Shown one piece after another: positions 21,750-33,768 of a stretch of 64,000 nt of DNA. Position numbers and translations under genes: made by a program. The DNA lies in NCBI RefSeq assembly GCF_018991925.1, contig NW_024720773.1, positions 2,526,577 to 2,590,576 on the forward strand, written 5' to 3'. This DNA is from Homarus americanus (taxonomy: Eukaryota; Arthropoda; Malacostraca; Decapoda; Nephropidae). The notes beneath the pieces were generated by a model. That model ran no database searches and was not told the origin of the DNA. It worked only from the letters and a program-made list of their open reading frames with translations. The stretch's first letter is position 1, and the number at the start of each line of letters is the position of its first letter.

Positions 21750-24093
21750 TGTAAGAAGGGAACTTTCCTTACTTCATACTATCTTTCAGATTTATTCTAT
21801 TTCATATATTTCTTCTTTTATTTGTCAATATATTTATATTCCTTATATTCTTATTTCTTACATTCTTATGTATTTATTTTCTTGCTCATGTCTATCTTTT
21901 ATATTAATCTTTTCTGGTGTATATATTTAACACTTTCATTTGCTGTGTCTTTATTTCTACAGTCTAAATATATATCTTATATTTCTCTGCTTATATTTTC
22001 TAGTCACCAATTTGTAAGAGTCAGTTTTCCTCTTTACTGTTTCATATTATATTTTGTGCTAGTTATATTCAAAACCATGGATTAATCTGGGAAACCATGT
22101 CATTCTTACTATAACACTTATACTTACAACGGTAGCTTGCCACCACCCAGACTTTTATTAGAATATAATATATCTCAGTGAACTGTTAGGTAGCGTGGTA
22201 GTGAGCTTCTAGGCACGTGAGTTACAATAGTTATTGTCTGAGAACCAATGTGTAGAGGGAATAGAGCGGTGATACTCGTAGTTCAATAATTTTTTATTTA
22301 TTAACACAAGGAGTGATTAAGATGTTAATTAAGTTCACTCAGACAAGACTGGACCACTTAAGTCTTACTTTACAAGTAACAAATTAAATCTTCAATTCTT
22401 ATTACATCATTAAACAACTGTTGTATTATTTCTTTGACAAATAAGATAGTTATTACACACGTTCAGATCGGACTGGACCCTCAGGACTTACTTTACAAGT
22501 AACAAATTAAATCCTCAATTCTTGGTTACAACATTTAACAATAATTATATTATTTCATTGTCAATACAGATGGTTATTTGACAAACTTGACAATATCCCA
22601 AATTAACGTATAACATCATGTTCTTTCGGAATGAACAACATGGTACTTTTCCTTCAGTTCATGTACTCAACTCACATAACATATTTACTGGTACTATCAA
22701 TATTTATGGGTTCACTACTCAACATGGGATAACTGTATGTCTGCTAATTATCACCAATCATATACAACAACAATAATACTTTGGCCCAAATAACTGTAAG
22801 GAGTGCCCCAGGGTGTCACACTGGTTTCACCACAACAAATGAAAAACGCTGTTAAGGTCGGTTGGAGTCCAATACACTGCGAGAGACTTCGGGCTTTGCT
22901 ACCAGGGTATGGACTCGTACAGTTTAATCCTACCAAATTAATGACATCTTCCCATACAGCCAGCTGGTATGCAGCTATTGGTCCCCCAGTGACTGTCGGG
23001 TATTCAGCTAACACACACTGTGCCTGAGATAATGATGAAGAAGCGTCAGAGAAGTATAATAACTCAATCACAACAATCCTTCTTCTAGCAACGACAGACG
23101 ACATTTACGTTATATTAATTCTTTCACAGGGTAAATGACAGTTTCACTGTTACAACATGAACACTGATATTCACAAAATTTACTGAGTTAAACTGACTTA
23201 ATATGGTGGGCGGAGAATCGTACACATACCTGAGATAATGATGGAGAAGCATCAGAGAAGTGACACTCTCCTCACGCACGAGCTTATATACGGCTAACTG
23301 GCAACTAAGGCCTGTGCAGAACACATGCCAGCAACACTAATCACGCAATGACAGAAATTACATTCAACTCAGTCGCTGTACATTTAACTATGAAAATCAA
23401 TGCCATGGGTCAGGTGAATTTCTAAAGTCGATTTATATCATCTAATCAGAGATGGAGCTTGCCAGGAAAGAGTGGAATTACACACGCTGTTAACATTAGT
23501 CCTCCCAACATAAGCGAATTTCTAGACAAGGACCCTCTATGGGTATAGGTTGAGATCTTGGAGATAAGAAATTTGACATGTTCTTTCAGGAGATTAATGG
23601 CTTTCTTGAATAGACAACTGACACTAACTAAACTACAAACATCAGATTCTCTGATGTTTGGGCATCAAAATGATCTAATTTCAGTAGTACTCAGAAATTC
23701 ATGGTTATCCCCAGGGACAATATCATCGGATGCCATTCGTACTGGCAGACTCGACACTCACTTAACAAGTGTTACGGACAATAAAGACAGTTAAAGCTTT
23801 CAACAAAAATCACAAAGGATCTTGTATGCTTTAACTGTAATCAGACATCTCTAAGTTGACTCAAAACAATGGTGTTCTCTCACATTCAGAATTACTTTGT
23901 AAAGTGGTTGGTTTCAGGAAGTCAGAGAAAATGGGAAAATGGAGGACTCAGGTGCCTTGAAGCAATGAGAAAACGGATGCCTCAGAGGGGAAACTCAATA
24001 AAGAAGGCATAGCTACATGTTTTGTGGGCTATTGAGCGTAATATGAATCGCCTGATTTTACGATAACTGACGTGTACGACCGTGGTCATTACA
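21750..24093 (+). mobile_element. LTR1 solo-LTR-like insertion, copy 2 (2.3 kb)
   Basis: The insert starts TGTAAGAAGG and ends GTGGTCATTACA. The 4-bp target CCTG is duplicated at 21746-21749 and 24094-24097. Comparison with the uninterrupted LINE-A copy on the minus strand near 48190 shows that exactly this segment is extra. It is homologous to copy 1 with several internal indels; the extra block of copy 1 at about 20240-20990 is largely absent here. No coding sequence is recognised. Confidence 0.8.
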
Positions 24094-25656
24094 CCTGTGT
24101 TTGAGGACAGACGGTTCGACACAGCACTGACCCACATTGTGTTCACAGAAGAGGGTATTAGAAATAAACTGTCAAAGCTAAAGGTCCACAAGAGTCCCGG
24201 CCCTGACATGGTGCATCCTAGAGTGCAAAGAGTTGTGCAACGAGCTTGCCGAGCCCCTGAAGATCCTGTTTTGTAAATGCCTGGATGAATAAAATCGCTT
24301 ATGTGAGTCCTATCTTCAAGAAGGGCGATCGTCACTCCACGAACAACTATAGACCAGTGAGCCTGACCAGCATAATGCCGCGATGAAACATCTAATACGA
24401 AACAACCTCGTAAAGGATTGCCAACACGGTTTTATGCCGGGGCGCTCCTGCTTAACACAATTACTCAAGGTATTGGATATTTGGACCTATATTTTTGAAA
24501 GGGATGGTAATATCGACACTACATACCTAGATTTTGCCAAGGCTTTCGACAGTGTACCCCACGAAAAGCTGAAAATCAAACTGGAAGGGTACCGAATTCG
24601 GGGAAATGTCCTTGCATGGATATAAGACTTTCTACATGATCGCAAGCAGTGTGTGGTGATTAATGGCACGAAATCATGATCCGTACCTGTCACAAGCGGG
24701 GTAACATAGGGCAGTGTATTGTGCCCGCTGTTGTTTTTGTTTCATAAATGACATGCCTTACGCTGTACACTCCTCCATACAAATGTTTCCCGATGATGCC
24801 AAGTTATTTCGGGAAATCAATAACCAAGCGGACTGTGAAGAGCTGCAGAAAGATCTCTGTGAGCTCCAAGAATGGTGAGATTCAATGTCACCAAGTGTAA
24901 GAGGATGCACCTGGGGCGTACCAACGGTAAGGAGGTGTATCATATGTCCCAACGGGAGGAAGAAACTGCACTATTTGAGACTGAATGTGAGAAGGACCTA
25001 GGTGTGCATATTGACAATGAGCTGAAGTTCTCAGGCCATTGCGAGAAGAAAGTAAATCAGGCAAATAAATTATTGGGTCTTATAAGAAGGTCGTTCAGAT
25101 ATCTAGACGGTCCGTCCCTCGTAACGATCTTCAAGAGCGAAGTACTCCCCATCTGGAGTACTGTCACCCCATCTGGTCCCCGAGATATGCTAGGGACTGT
25201 CAGTTGGTTGAAAATGTTCAAAGGAGGGCCACCAGACTGGTGCCTGCACCTCGGCACCTCAACTACCCTGAGAGAGTGGAGAGCCTGAACTTGCCTAGCT
25301 TATACTACAGACGGGCAAGGGGAGACCTAATTGAGGTGTATAAGCATCACAAGGGGCACTACTCAGTCGAGTGTCCTTACTTGGAGCTGGCGGACGCTCG
25401 TCCCACAAGGGGTCATAGCTCAATATTGAAGAAGCCGCAAGTCCAGAAAAATGTGAGGGCAAACTTTTTCGGAGTGAGAGTTGTGAACTCTTGGAACAAT
25501 CTACCAGAAAGTGTTGTGGCGGCACCGAGTGTGAGCTCTTTCAAGACCAGACTTGACCAACACTGGAGCAGGCTCAGGCACATTCAGGAGCCGGTGCATG
25601 CCCAGTACTTGCCACCTGTGCGTTACAGAGACGTGACCGATCGCCCATGTGGCTAA
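24094..25656 (+). pseudogene. LINE-A reverse transcriptase and C-terminus
   Basis: The RT palm and fingers are readable: KLKVHKSPGPDMVHPR at 24170-24220, HGFMPGRSCLTQLLKVLD at 24427-24480, YLDFAKAFDSVPHEKLK at 24522-24570, then a decayed SGV(P)QGSVL region around 24690-24730. The catalytic ADD has become PDD near 24790. The C-terminal region runs to the stop at 25654-25656. Several stops and short deletions are present. This and the minus-strand copy at 46481 are the best templates for the family. Confidence 0.87.
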
Positions 25657-25704
25657 CGAGCCGATAATTTGGTGAAGAGAATAAACGAAAAAGAAAGTAA
25701 CAAA
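25637..25704 (+). other. LINE-A 3' end with conserved hairpin
   Basis: After the ORF2 stop, the word ggctaacgagccgat can fold into a small stem-loop (AGCC pairing with GGCT around an AACG loop). It is conserved at 11285-11312, 11735-11765 and, on the minus strand, in two versions between 46510 and 46630. The tail is an A-rich gaataaacgaaaaagaaagt. A 3' structure of this kind is a plausible recognition site for the element's own RT. Confidence 0.65.
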
Positions 25705-25906
25705 TGTTATATATGTGTATGTTTATATGCTGCCTTTATTGATTATATATACATTATATATTATGTTGCTTCTTACCAAAGTTAGAATGTGTTTAGGCCT
25801 GTGTAATCACGAATGTGTTACGCACGTAGTACATAACAATAAACGCCCGGAGTAAGACTCAGCAAGTGGCTTCTCATTCTTCCATTAAATCATGTAAGAT
25901 ACTACA
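25705..25906 (+). repeat. LTR3 with adjacent primer binding site
   Basis: This 202-bp LTR begins TGTTATATATG and ends GATACTACA, and contains AATAAACGCC near 25840. It matches the solo LTR at 21280-21486 in opposite orientation. It is directly followed by TGGCGACGAGGATGGGA (from 25908), a primer-binding-site-like sequence common in gypsy elements. This is therefore a 5' LTR, inserted at the very end of the LINE-A tail. No 3' LTR is seen. Confidence 0.83.
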
Positions 25907-26020
25907 CTGGCGACGAGGATGGGATTCACAAAGTGTTGGTGAAGTCCTTGAAGAGAGGATAGTGACCACTGAAGGGAAGGTTACTCTGAACCTGGAGAAT
26001 TTATGTGAAGAGACCTTTTC
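25907..26020 (+). other. truncated gypsy leader
   Basis: The primer-binding region is followed by about 95 bp of unique leader, which then passes without a break into the 28-bp minisatellite. The coding region of this element is absent. Either the element was truncated by rearrangement or the minisatellite arose inside its leader. Confidence 0.6.
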
Positions 26021-28397
26021 TACTGTATACACACATGTAGACCTGGACTACTGTATACACACACATGTACACCTGGACTACTGTATACACACACATATAG
26101 ACCTGGACTACTGTATACACACACATGTAGACCTGGACTACTGTATACACACACATGTACATCTGGACTATTGTATACACACATGTAGACCTGGACTACT
26201 GTATACACACACATGTACACCAGTACTACTGTATACACACATGTAGACCTGAACTACTGTATACACACACGTACACCTGGACTACTGTATACGCACATGT
26301 ACACCTGAACTACTGTATACACATATGTACAACTGGACTACTGTATACAGACATGTACACCTGAACTACTGTATACACATATGTACCCCTGGACTACTGT
26401 ATACACACACATGTAGACCTGAACTACTGTATACACACACATGTAGACCTGAACTACTGTATACACACATGTACACCTGGACTACTGTATACACACATGT
26501 ACACCAGTACTACTGTATACACACATGTAGACCTGAACTACTGTATACACATACGTACACCTGGACTACTGTATACACACATGTACACCTGGACTACTGT
26601 ATACACACATGTACACCTGGACTACTGTATACACACATGTACACCTGAACTACTGTATACACATATGTAGACCTGGACTACTGTATACACACATGTAGAC
26701 CTGGACTACTGTATACACACATGTAGACCTGGACTACTGTATACACACATGTAGACCTGAACTACTGTATACACATATGTACACCTGGACTACTGTATAC
26801 ACACATGTACACCAGTACTACTGTATACACACATGTACACCTGGACTACTGTATACACACATGTACACCTGGAACACTGTATACACACATGTACACCTGA
26901 ACTACTGTATACATATATGTAGACCTGGACTACTGTATACACACATGTAGACCTGGACTACTGTATACACACATGTAGACCTGGACTACTGTATACACAC
27001 ATGTAGACCTGGACTACTGTATACACACATGTACCTGACTACTGTATACACACATGTACACCTGGACTACTGTATACACACATGTGTACTACTGTATACA
27101 CACATGTACACCTGGACTACTGTATACACACATGTACACCTGGAACACTCTATACACACATGTACACCAGTACTACTGTATACACACATGTACACCTGGA
27201 CTACTGTATACACACATGTACACCTGGAACACTGTATACACACATGTACACATGAACTACTGTATACACACAAGTACACCTAGACTACTGCATACACACT
27301 TGTGCACCTGGACTACTGTATGCATACACCTAGACTACTGTATACACACATGTAGACCTGGACTACTGCATACACACATATAGACCTGGACTACTGTATA
27401 CACACATGTAGACCTGGACTACTGTATACACACATGTACACCTGGACTACTGTATACGCACATGTACACCTGAACTACTGTATACACACATGTACACCTG
27501 GAACACTCTATACACACATGTACACCAGTACTACTGTATACACACATGTACACCTGGACTACTGTATACACACATGTACACCTGGAACACTGTATACACA
27601 CATGTACACATGAACTACTGTATACACACAAGTACACCTAGACTACTGCATACACACTTGTGCACCTGGACTACTGTATGCATACACCTAGACTACTGTA
27701 TACACACATGTAGACCTGGACTACTGCACACACACTTGTGCACCTGGACTACTGTATGCATACACCTAGACTACTGTATACACACATATAGACCTGGACT
27801 ACTGTATACACACACCTGGACTACTGTGTACACCTGGACTACTGTATACATGTAGACCTGGACTACTGTATACACCTACACCTGGACTACTGTATACACA
27901 CATATAGACCTGGACTACTGTATACACACATGTAGACCTGGACTACTGTATACACACATGTACACCTGGACTACTGTATATGTACACCTGGACTACTGTA
28001 TACACACTGGACTACTGTATACACACATGTAGACCTGTATACACACATGACTACTGTATACACACACTGTACACCTGGACTACTGTATACACACATGTAC
28101 ACCTGGACTACTATACTACATATACACACATGTAGACCTGGACTACTGTATACACACATGTAGACCTGGACTACTGTATACACACATGTAGACCTGGACT
28201 ACTGTATACACACATGTAGACCTGGACTACTGTATACACACATGTAGACCTGGACTACTGTATACACACATGTAGACCTGGACTACTGTATACAGACATG
28301 TAGACCTGAACTACTGTATACACACATGTAGACCTGGACTACTGTATACACACATGTACACCTGGACTACTGTATACACACATGTAGACCTTGACTA
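26021..28397. repeat. minisatellite A, 28-bp unit, about 85 copies
   Basis: The unit is approximately actactgtatacacacatgt plus agacctgg (28 bp), with variants of 27-32 bp and alternation of tagacc and tacacc forms. A block of about 250 bp starting near 27131 is repeated almost unchanged at 27489, a 358-bp offset, so part of the array has higher-order structure. It is interrupted at 28397 by gypsy A and resumes at 36398. Open frames through it merely reflect the lack of stops in the unit. Confidence 0.95.
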
Positions 28398-29205
28398 TGT
28401 TACGCCGTCTCTTAATTTACTTTAATATCCAGGTTCTAGGTGTAACCAAACAAAAAAAGTGAAGTAAATCAAAAGGGAATAAAAATAAATAAAGCAAACT
28501 TTTAAGAATTTAATTAAATTAAATATTAACACAATAAAGAGCCTCGTAGGCTGTCACAACAAATTGATTCACTATCGAAACTTTTAAGACACAAATGATA
28601 CTAAAACATCGAAACATCAAAAGAACTGCTTAAATATATAGAATAAAAATAAAGCACTGGATAACGTTAACACTGCATAAGCATATAAAATAACTAACAC
28701 TGAAATTAACTATCATGAAACAAAACTGAATTACTTAAATGTAACTAAGCAAATACTGATGGACACATAAGAGACATGAATAGGTACTCACATAGATATA
28801 CCACATTGGTGGCGACAGGAACAACACAGTAATAAAATAAAGTATAAGTAACAGGAGACGGGTGTCACTCAAAAGAACGTGAACTGAATGACAAGAGGAC
28901 TGGACTGAACTCGGTCTGCTGGTGGGGTACTATATATAAGGTCGGTTCCCGCCAGTGCGACACGCCTGTGGACCATGGGTCGTTTAACGATGCAGATGGT
29001 CGTTAGAGAAACAAAGAATGCTTGTTACAATACTAAATAAAGAAACAAGATGGGTTTGAACAAATAATATCAGTTAAAACCTTAACAGCACAGGGTAAGG
29101 TGACTAGAATATATAATAGTAAATATAACACATCATTACAGGAATAATATGGAACATGATAGCATGTTATAAAAAATAATAGAAAAATACGACACGGTCG
29201 TAACA
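28398..29205 (-). repeat. gypsy A 3' LTR (808 bp)
   Basis: On the plus strand it begins TGTTACGCCGTCTC and ends GGTCGTAACA. It is homologous along its whole length to 35586-36397, with scattered substitutions and 1-4 bp indels. For the minus-strand element this is the 3' copy, since the polypurine tract lies next to it. Confidence 0.92.
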
Positions 29206-29220
29206 CTTCCCCCATAAAAT
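29206..29220 (-). other. gypsy A polypurine tract
   Basis: The minus strand reads TTTTATGGGGGAAG immediately before the 3' LTR. A purine run at this place primes plus-strand DNA synthesis in LTR elements. It confirms the minus orientation. Confidence 0.82.
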
Positions 29221-29259
29221 ATAATCTTTGCTTGCACAAATTTTGATATGACATAAGTA

Positions 29260-30163
29260 TTCATTCTGTGGGTCTAGATAACAGATCAGCCAGCACATTG
29301 TGTGAACCCTTAACATGTGTAACATGTAAATTATAGTTCTGAAGGAACAAACTCCAGCGAATTAATCTTTTTTTTTAACTTGAATGTTTTGAGAAACTGC
29401 AATGGTTTGTGATCTGTATAAAATACAATAGGCCTACTTGGTAATAAATAATAAATTTTTTTGCAAAGCTAGGATATTTGACAGCAATTCTTTTTCCACT
29501 GTTGCATAGCAGGTTTGAGCTGGATTGAATTTTTTACTATAAAATGCCACTGGGTGGTCTACACTGTCATCATCCTCTTGCAACAGGGCAGAACCTGCAG
29601 CAAGATCACTAGCATCACAGGCTAGCTTGAAAGGCTTAGAAAAATTAGGGGCTCTCAAAATAGGGTATGAGCATAATACATTTTTCAAGCTTTGAAAAGA
29701 ATCCTGACACCTTGAAGTCCAACAAAAAATATTACCCTTCTTCAACAAATCAGTAAGGGGTAGTGCTAACTCTGAAAAATTACAAATATATCTCCGGTAA
29801 TAACCCACACAACCCAAAAATCTGCGGACTTGTCGTTTGTTACATGGAGCAGGCATCTGAGAAATAGTGTCACACCTTGCTGTGGGAGGAGCAAGTTTCC
29901 CCAACCCAATCATATGTCGCAGATACAAAAGTTGAGCACAAACAAATTCTGACTTAGCAAAGTTTATAACAAGTCCTACATTTTCTAACTCGGTGAAGGG
30001 AGCGTCTAGCTGACATAAATGGTCTGACCAAGTGTCAGAAAAAATTACATCATCTAAATATACTACACAACCAGGCAAATTGGCCGTGACTTGTGACATC
30101 AGCCTTTGAAAGGTGGCAGGGGCATTGCAAAGCCCGAAAGGCATAACATTAAATTTATAGGTC
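29260..30163 (-). pseudogene. gypsy A RT C-terminal half and RNase H
   Basis: The minus-strand frame resumes after the inserted LTR with KFNVMPFGLCNAPATFQRLM near 30155-30095, followed by the catalytic VVYLDDVIF at about 30070-30045. The connection domain has GCVGYYRRYI. RNase H follows (LACDASDLAAGSALL near 29630-29590, ATVEKELLSNILALQ near 29495). A frameshift near 29434-29440 precedes the rest of RNase H (FYTDHKPLQFL, then VKGSHNVLADLLSRP ending about 29265). No integrase follows; the polypurine tract and LTR come next. The YLDD box is intact. Confidence 0.87.
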
Positions 30164-30167
30164 TTAC

Positions 30168-31740
30168 TGTAAGAGCGCCGGTTGCTACTACTTATTGCTG
30201 AACCACTGAGGCCATCAATTGTAAGAACGCGCAGCACAAGCTGCCCCCCTGTGAGGGCTTGGCACTGTTACAACTTACGTTGATACTCTGACCTGGTAGC
30301 GTGACGTGAGAGGAAGGTCCATGGGTACATGTAAATATAGTATCGAGTATTAGGGAGAGAACAACGGTGAATACTATAGGTGAATCATAGACCCACATAC
30401 AAATACAGGTATAATGTTTATTAAACACAAAAATGGTTCCAGAAAAGACGTTGTATTCACCCAAAACATGAACTCCTGGTACCATGCCCTCAGGCTCAAT
30501 TTACTTGCATCACTACTGGGTGTACCCACACCAAAACACACAAACTCTTACAGCACCTTAGTGCCAATAAAACCAGTGGCACCTGCCAGTACAACAGTCA
30601 ATACCCCAGGGGCCATACTCCAGCGGCCACTCTGGGAGTTTCATCACCAAGTGACACCTTCCAACAAACTCCGATAATTCCGGTGGACAAACCCCACCAC
30701 ACCAACAGCCCCACCGAGTTATGTACTGTACTCATCCACCAATGATGGGGCTGGCAGTAAGTTTGGGGGCTTGAAGTTCCGGGTTCACCACAGGGGCAGG
30801 GCGTTAGGGGAATACTACCCCCTATGGGGTCCATGGGTGGTAGTGGAGCTTCTGACGGTCGGGGTTCACTGGAACACCCGACTCCACTGGACCTCATACA
30901 TCTCCCAAGACTAGTGGATGCGTCATCCACACTACAGACACGGCCTAGGCTGCAATAGGGACCTGTGGGTGGAGGAGCATGGCGCTGACTGACGGTTCAT
31001 AACGAACCTCCACGTTTCAAAGGGACATTAATGACATAAAATACTTCACTCAAAGCACATTAATTACGTTACTTTGACACTTGCACAAACAAACTATAGT
31101 TAGGTCAAATCACTTAAAAATGGCGAATTACAACACCGAGAAGGTGGAGTGACCTACCTGTGGGTGGAGGAGCATGGCGCTGACTGGTTTCAAAAAGCAA
31201 CAGCTGCCTTCCACCCCCCTTAAAGTCACGGATTCCACCTACTCAACCATTTCACTGAATTACGTTACTGTAACACTCTGACGTTTGAAACTGAGACTAC
31301 GAACTCAGTTTCATTCCCTACTATAATCTTTACAAACAATGCTCTGACTGAGCTATCAAAAGCAAGAATTAAATTGATAACAAAAGGTTGGATGGCAACA
31401 GGTCCCAACACGCAACGTCTTGCTGCAACACCCGTGGAGCAGATTTTAAAGTTTTCTTTCCAGGAATATCAACTCATTCCTCAGTTAACCTCCCTACCAC
31501 AATTTCACTATGATTATCAGAGTCTCTGCTAATCATAGGTGAAAAAAAGGCTTACAGGTTCTCGGTAGCAGAAAGAATTTACAAACTTCCGTCAACAAGC
31601 ATACGACATCTCGATGACGTCATCAAAGAAACAGGGGGGACGGAGGACATTCACACTGGGAGACTCAGAAGGTTTTGTGGACGTGTAAGCGTAATATGGA
31701 TCATTAGTTTAACAGGTTAGCCGTCATTACGATCATGACA
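30168..31740 (+). mobile_element. solo-LTR-like insertion in gypsy A RT
   Basis: This 1573-bp insert begins TGTAAGAGCG and ends CGATCATGACA, with a 4-bp target TTAC at 30164-30167 and 31741-31744. The RT frame of gypsy A stops at one edge and resumes at the other. The last 60 bp resemble the right end of LTR1 (gcgtaatatgaatc and neighbours), suggesting a related LTR family. Inside, ggtggaggagcatggcgctg occurs twice (about 30968 and 31164). No protein is recognised. Orientation is assigned only by the similarity of the right end to LTR1. Confidence 0.72.
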
Positions 31741-31744
31741 TTAC

Positions 31745-33149
31745 CTAATGTCACAAAACTGGAGATGTCTTTAGCACGACGGGTCAATGGTACTTGCCAA
31801 AACTCTCGAAGGCAATCAATCTTAGAGAGGAACTTGGCGTTCCCGATTGCTTCGATGCAGTCGTTGACTCTTGGTAGAGGGAAGCTGTCCTTGCTGGTGA
31901 CGGCGTTGACCTTGCGGAAGTCGATGCAGAATCGAAGAGTGCCGTCCTTCTTCGGTATGAGAGTGACTGGTGAGCACCACTCGCTGGTCGCTGGTTCAAT
32001 GATGCCCATGGACTCCATGTTGGCCAACTCCTGCTTCACTTTCTCCACCTGGCTCGGATGGATACGGTAGGGAGCCTGCTTGATAGGCTTAACAGAACCA
32101 ACATCAATATCATGCACCACAGCAGTGGTACAGCCAGGCCTGTCTTGGAAGACAAGAGGATGTTGTTGGATGGCGGCCAGCACGTCAGCTCTCTGGTGTC
32201 CCGGTAGACGCTGTAGCTTCTCCTGCAACTCCACGAAGTTGGACTGCCAAACCCTGACTGATGACAGGGCGAGTGGACTTGCCCCTTCTTCTTTCTCACC
32301 GTCTACCGAGAAAGTGTCAACGGCACACACGGAAACTGGATTGTCAGCAACAGGTGGGGATGCTGGGCGTGTGTGGTACAGCTTGATGGTGTTGACGTGA
32401 CATAAGCGCTGTAGTCGGCGCCTGTCAGGGGTAGAGATAATATAATTTGTGGGGCTTACCTTCTTCACCACTCTGTATGGCCCACTGAACTTCGCATGGA
32501 GCGTCTGTCCATGTCTCGGCAAGAAAATGAGAACTTGATCTCCTATCTGGAACTCTCTGTTTCTGGCACGCTTGTGGTACCATATCTTGGTCGCGGACTG
32601 CGACTGCTGTAAGTGGTCTGCGGCAAGGCTCCAACATCTTAGAAGCTTCTCTCTAACATCTACTAAACTTAATACACTAACGCTCTCTTCACTACTACCT
32701 AACAATCTATCTCCAACTATGTGCAAAGGACCTCTTACATGATGAGAGAAAACAAGCTCGTAAGGGGTGAAACCTGTGGTTTCATTCGGGGCATCCCGAA
32801 GAACAAACAAAATAAAAGGTAAATCTATATCCCAAGAAGACTCATAGTGCAAAACATACTTGCGCAAAATAGTTTTTAAGGTTTGGTGTGAACGTTCTAC
32901 TGCACCCTGAGTCTGGGGGTGGTAAGGAGAAGATACACAATGAACTATTCCCAACTCTGATAGGGCTTCTTTGAAAACTTTTCCTTCAAAATATGAAGCA
33001 CCATCCGTTTGAACACGGTACGGCAACCCAAAGTGGCTAAACAGGTCAAGCAAACATTTAACAAGGGCCTTAGCAGTAACTTTCCTAAAAGGTACAGCAT
33101 GCAAGTACCTAGTGGAGGTATCAATGACTAAATAAATATTCAAACCCAC
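31745..33149 (-). pseudogene. gypsy A integrase core plus RT N-terminal half
   Basis: The frame from 33149 opens with the integrase catalytic core: D10 (LVIDTSTRY), D49 (VQTDGASYF) and E85 (GAVERSHQ), a D,D-35-E pattern. A GPY/F-type module (KFSGPYRVVKKV) follows near residue 215. After a linker the same frame enters the RT: HPSQVEKVKQELANMESMGI, then TLIPKKDGTLRFCIDFRKVN and FLSKIDCLREFWQVPL. It is cut by the LTR insertion at 31741. Integrase and RT fused in this order, in one uninterrupted frame, is the direct evidence for the Gmr1-like arrangement. Confidence 0.9.
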
Positions 33150-33768
33150 TAGAAGTTTTAGGCAGAGGGCCTACAATGTCACACTGTACTATTGTAAAGG
33201 GCTCAGGTACGTGAGGTACTCTTACAAGTGGAAAAGGTGGAATAGCCTGATTGGCTTTGCCTACCTTTTGACAAAAATGACAGTACTTACAATATTTAAT
33301 GACATCTCTCCTCATACCTAGCCAATAGGACTTTCTGGCCAGCCTGTTGAACGTCTTTCGGACACCTTGATGTCCAGAAAAGCGACCGTCATGGGCCAGA
33401 GCTAGAACATGTTGTCTGTAAGTGTGTGGGAGAACTATTTGAGTGACAGACGCCCAGTCCGCGTCTTCCTCTGACATAGTCGGTGGGAGCCAGCGGCGGC
33501 ACAAAACACCGTCTTGACTGAAATATCTCGTGGTAGGGCCTGAATCATTGGCAGAATCGGACACCTGGTCAAACAAGAGCCGTAATGAATCGTCTTGTTC
33601 TTGCACAGCTATTAAAGCAACTCTCCCGGTCACAGCATTAACTGCGGAAGAAATGTCTTGGGAAGCAATTGGGTTAGCAAAAAGTCCTTCTAAGGAAAGT
33701 GAATCATCTACATCAGGAGTTACATTATGATCATTAGTCACTGACATAGAACGAGTCACAGCACACAA
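33130..33768 (-). pseudogene. gypsy A integrase N-terminal zinc domain
   Basis: This frame encodes an integrase N-terminal region: HDGRFSGHQGVRKTFNRLA, then YWLGMRRDVIKYCKYCHFCQ, the HHCC zinc-binding motif, and then QCDIVGPLPKT leading into the core. A frameshift near 33140 separates it from the core in the next frame. Upstream, the TRSM word and an acidic linker connect to the protease region through another frameshift near 33760. Confidence 0.85.

Larger units (their letters stand above)
16091..25704 (+). mobile_element. near full-length LINE-A copy, broken by four insertions
   Basis: Pieces of one CR1-like element appear in order on the plus strand: ORF1 (16134-16900), endonuclease (17037-17606 and 18076-18376), linker (21163-21279 and 21487-21749), and RT plus C-terminus (24094-25656), followed by the 3' hairpin and tail. 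The reading frame or sense resumes on the far side of each insertion, which has its own target duplication. The 5' boundary with gypsy D is uncertain by about 50 bp. It is the only LINE-A copy in the window that still has ORF1 and the endonuclease. Confidence 0.82.

Noticed and set aside
26020..28183. Several frames of 70-120 codons rich in Thr, His, Cys and Tyr on both strands
   Set aside because: All lie in the 28-bp minisatellite and follow from its unit; no independent coding signal.
30598..30930. 110-codon minus-strand frame inside the 1.57-kb insertion
   Set aside because: Pro/Gly/Ser-rich without a recognisable domain; it lies in an LTR-like repeat that has no other coding signal.
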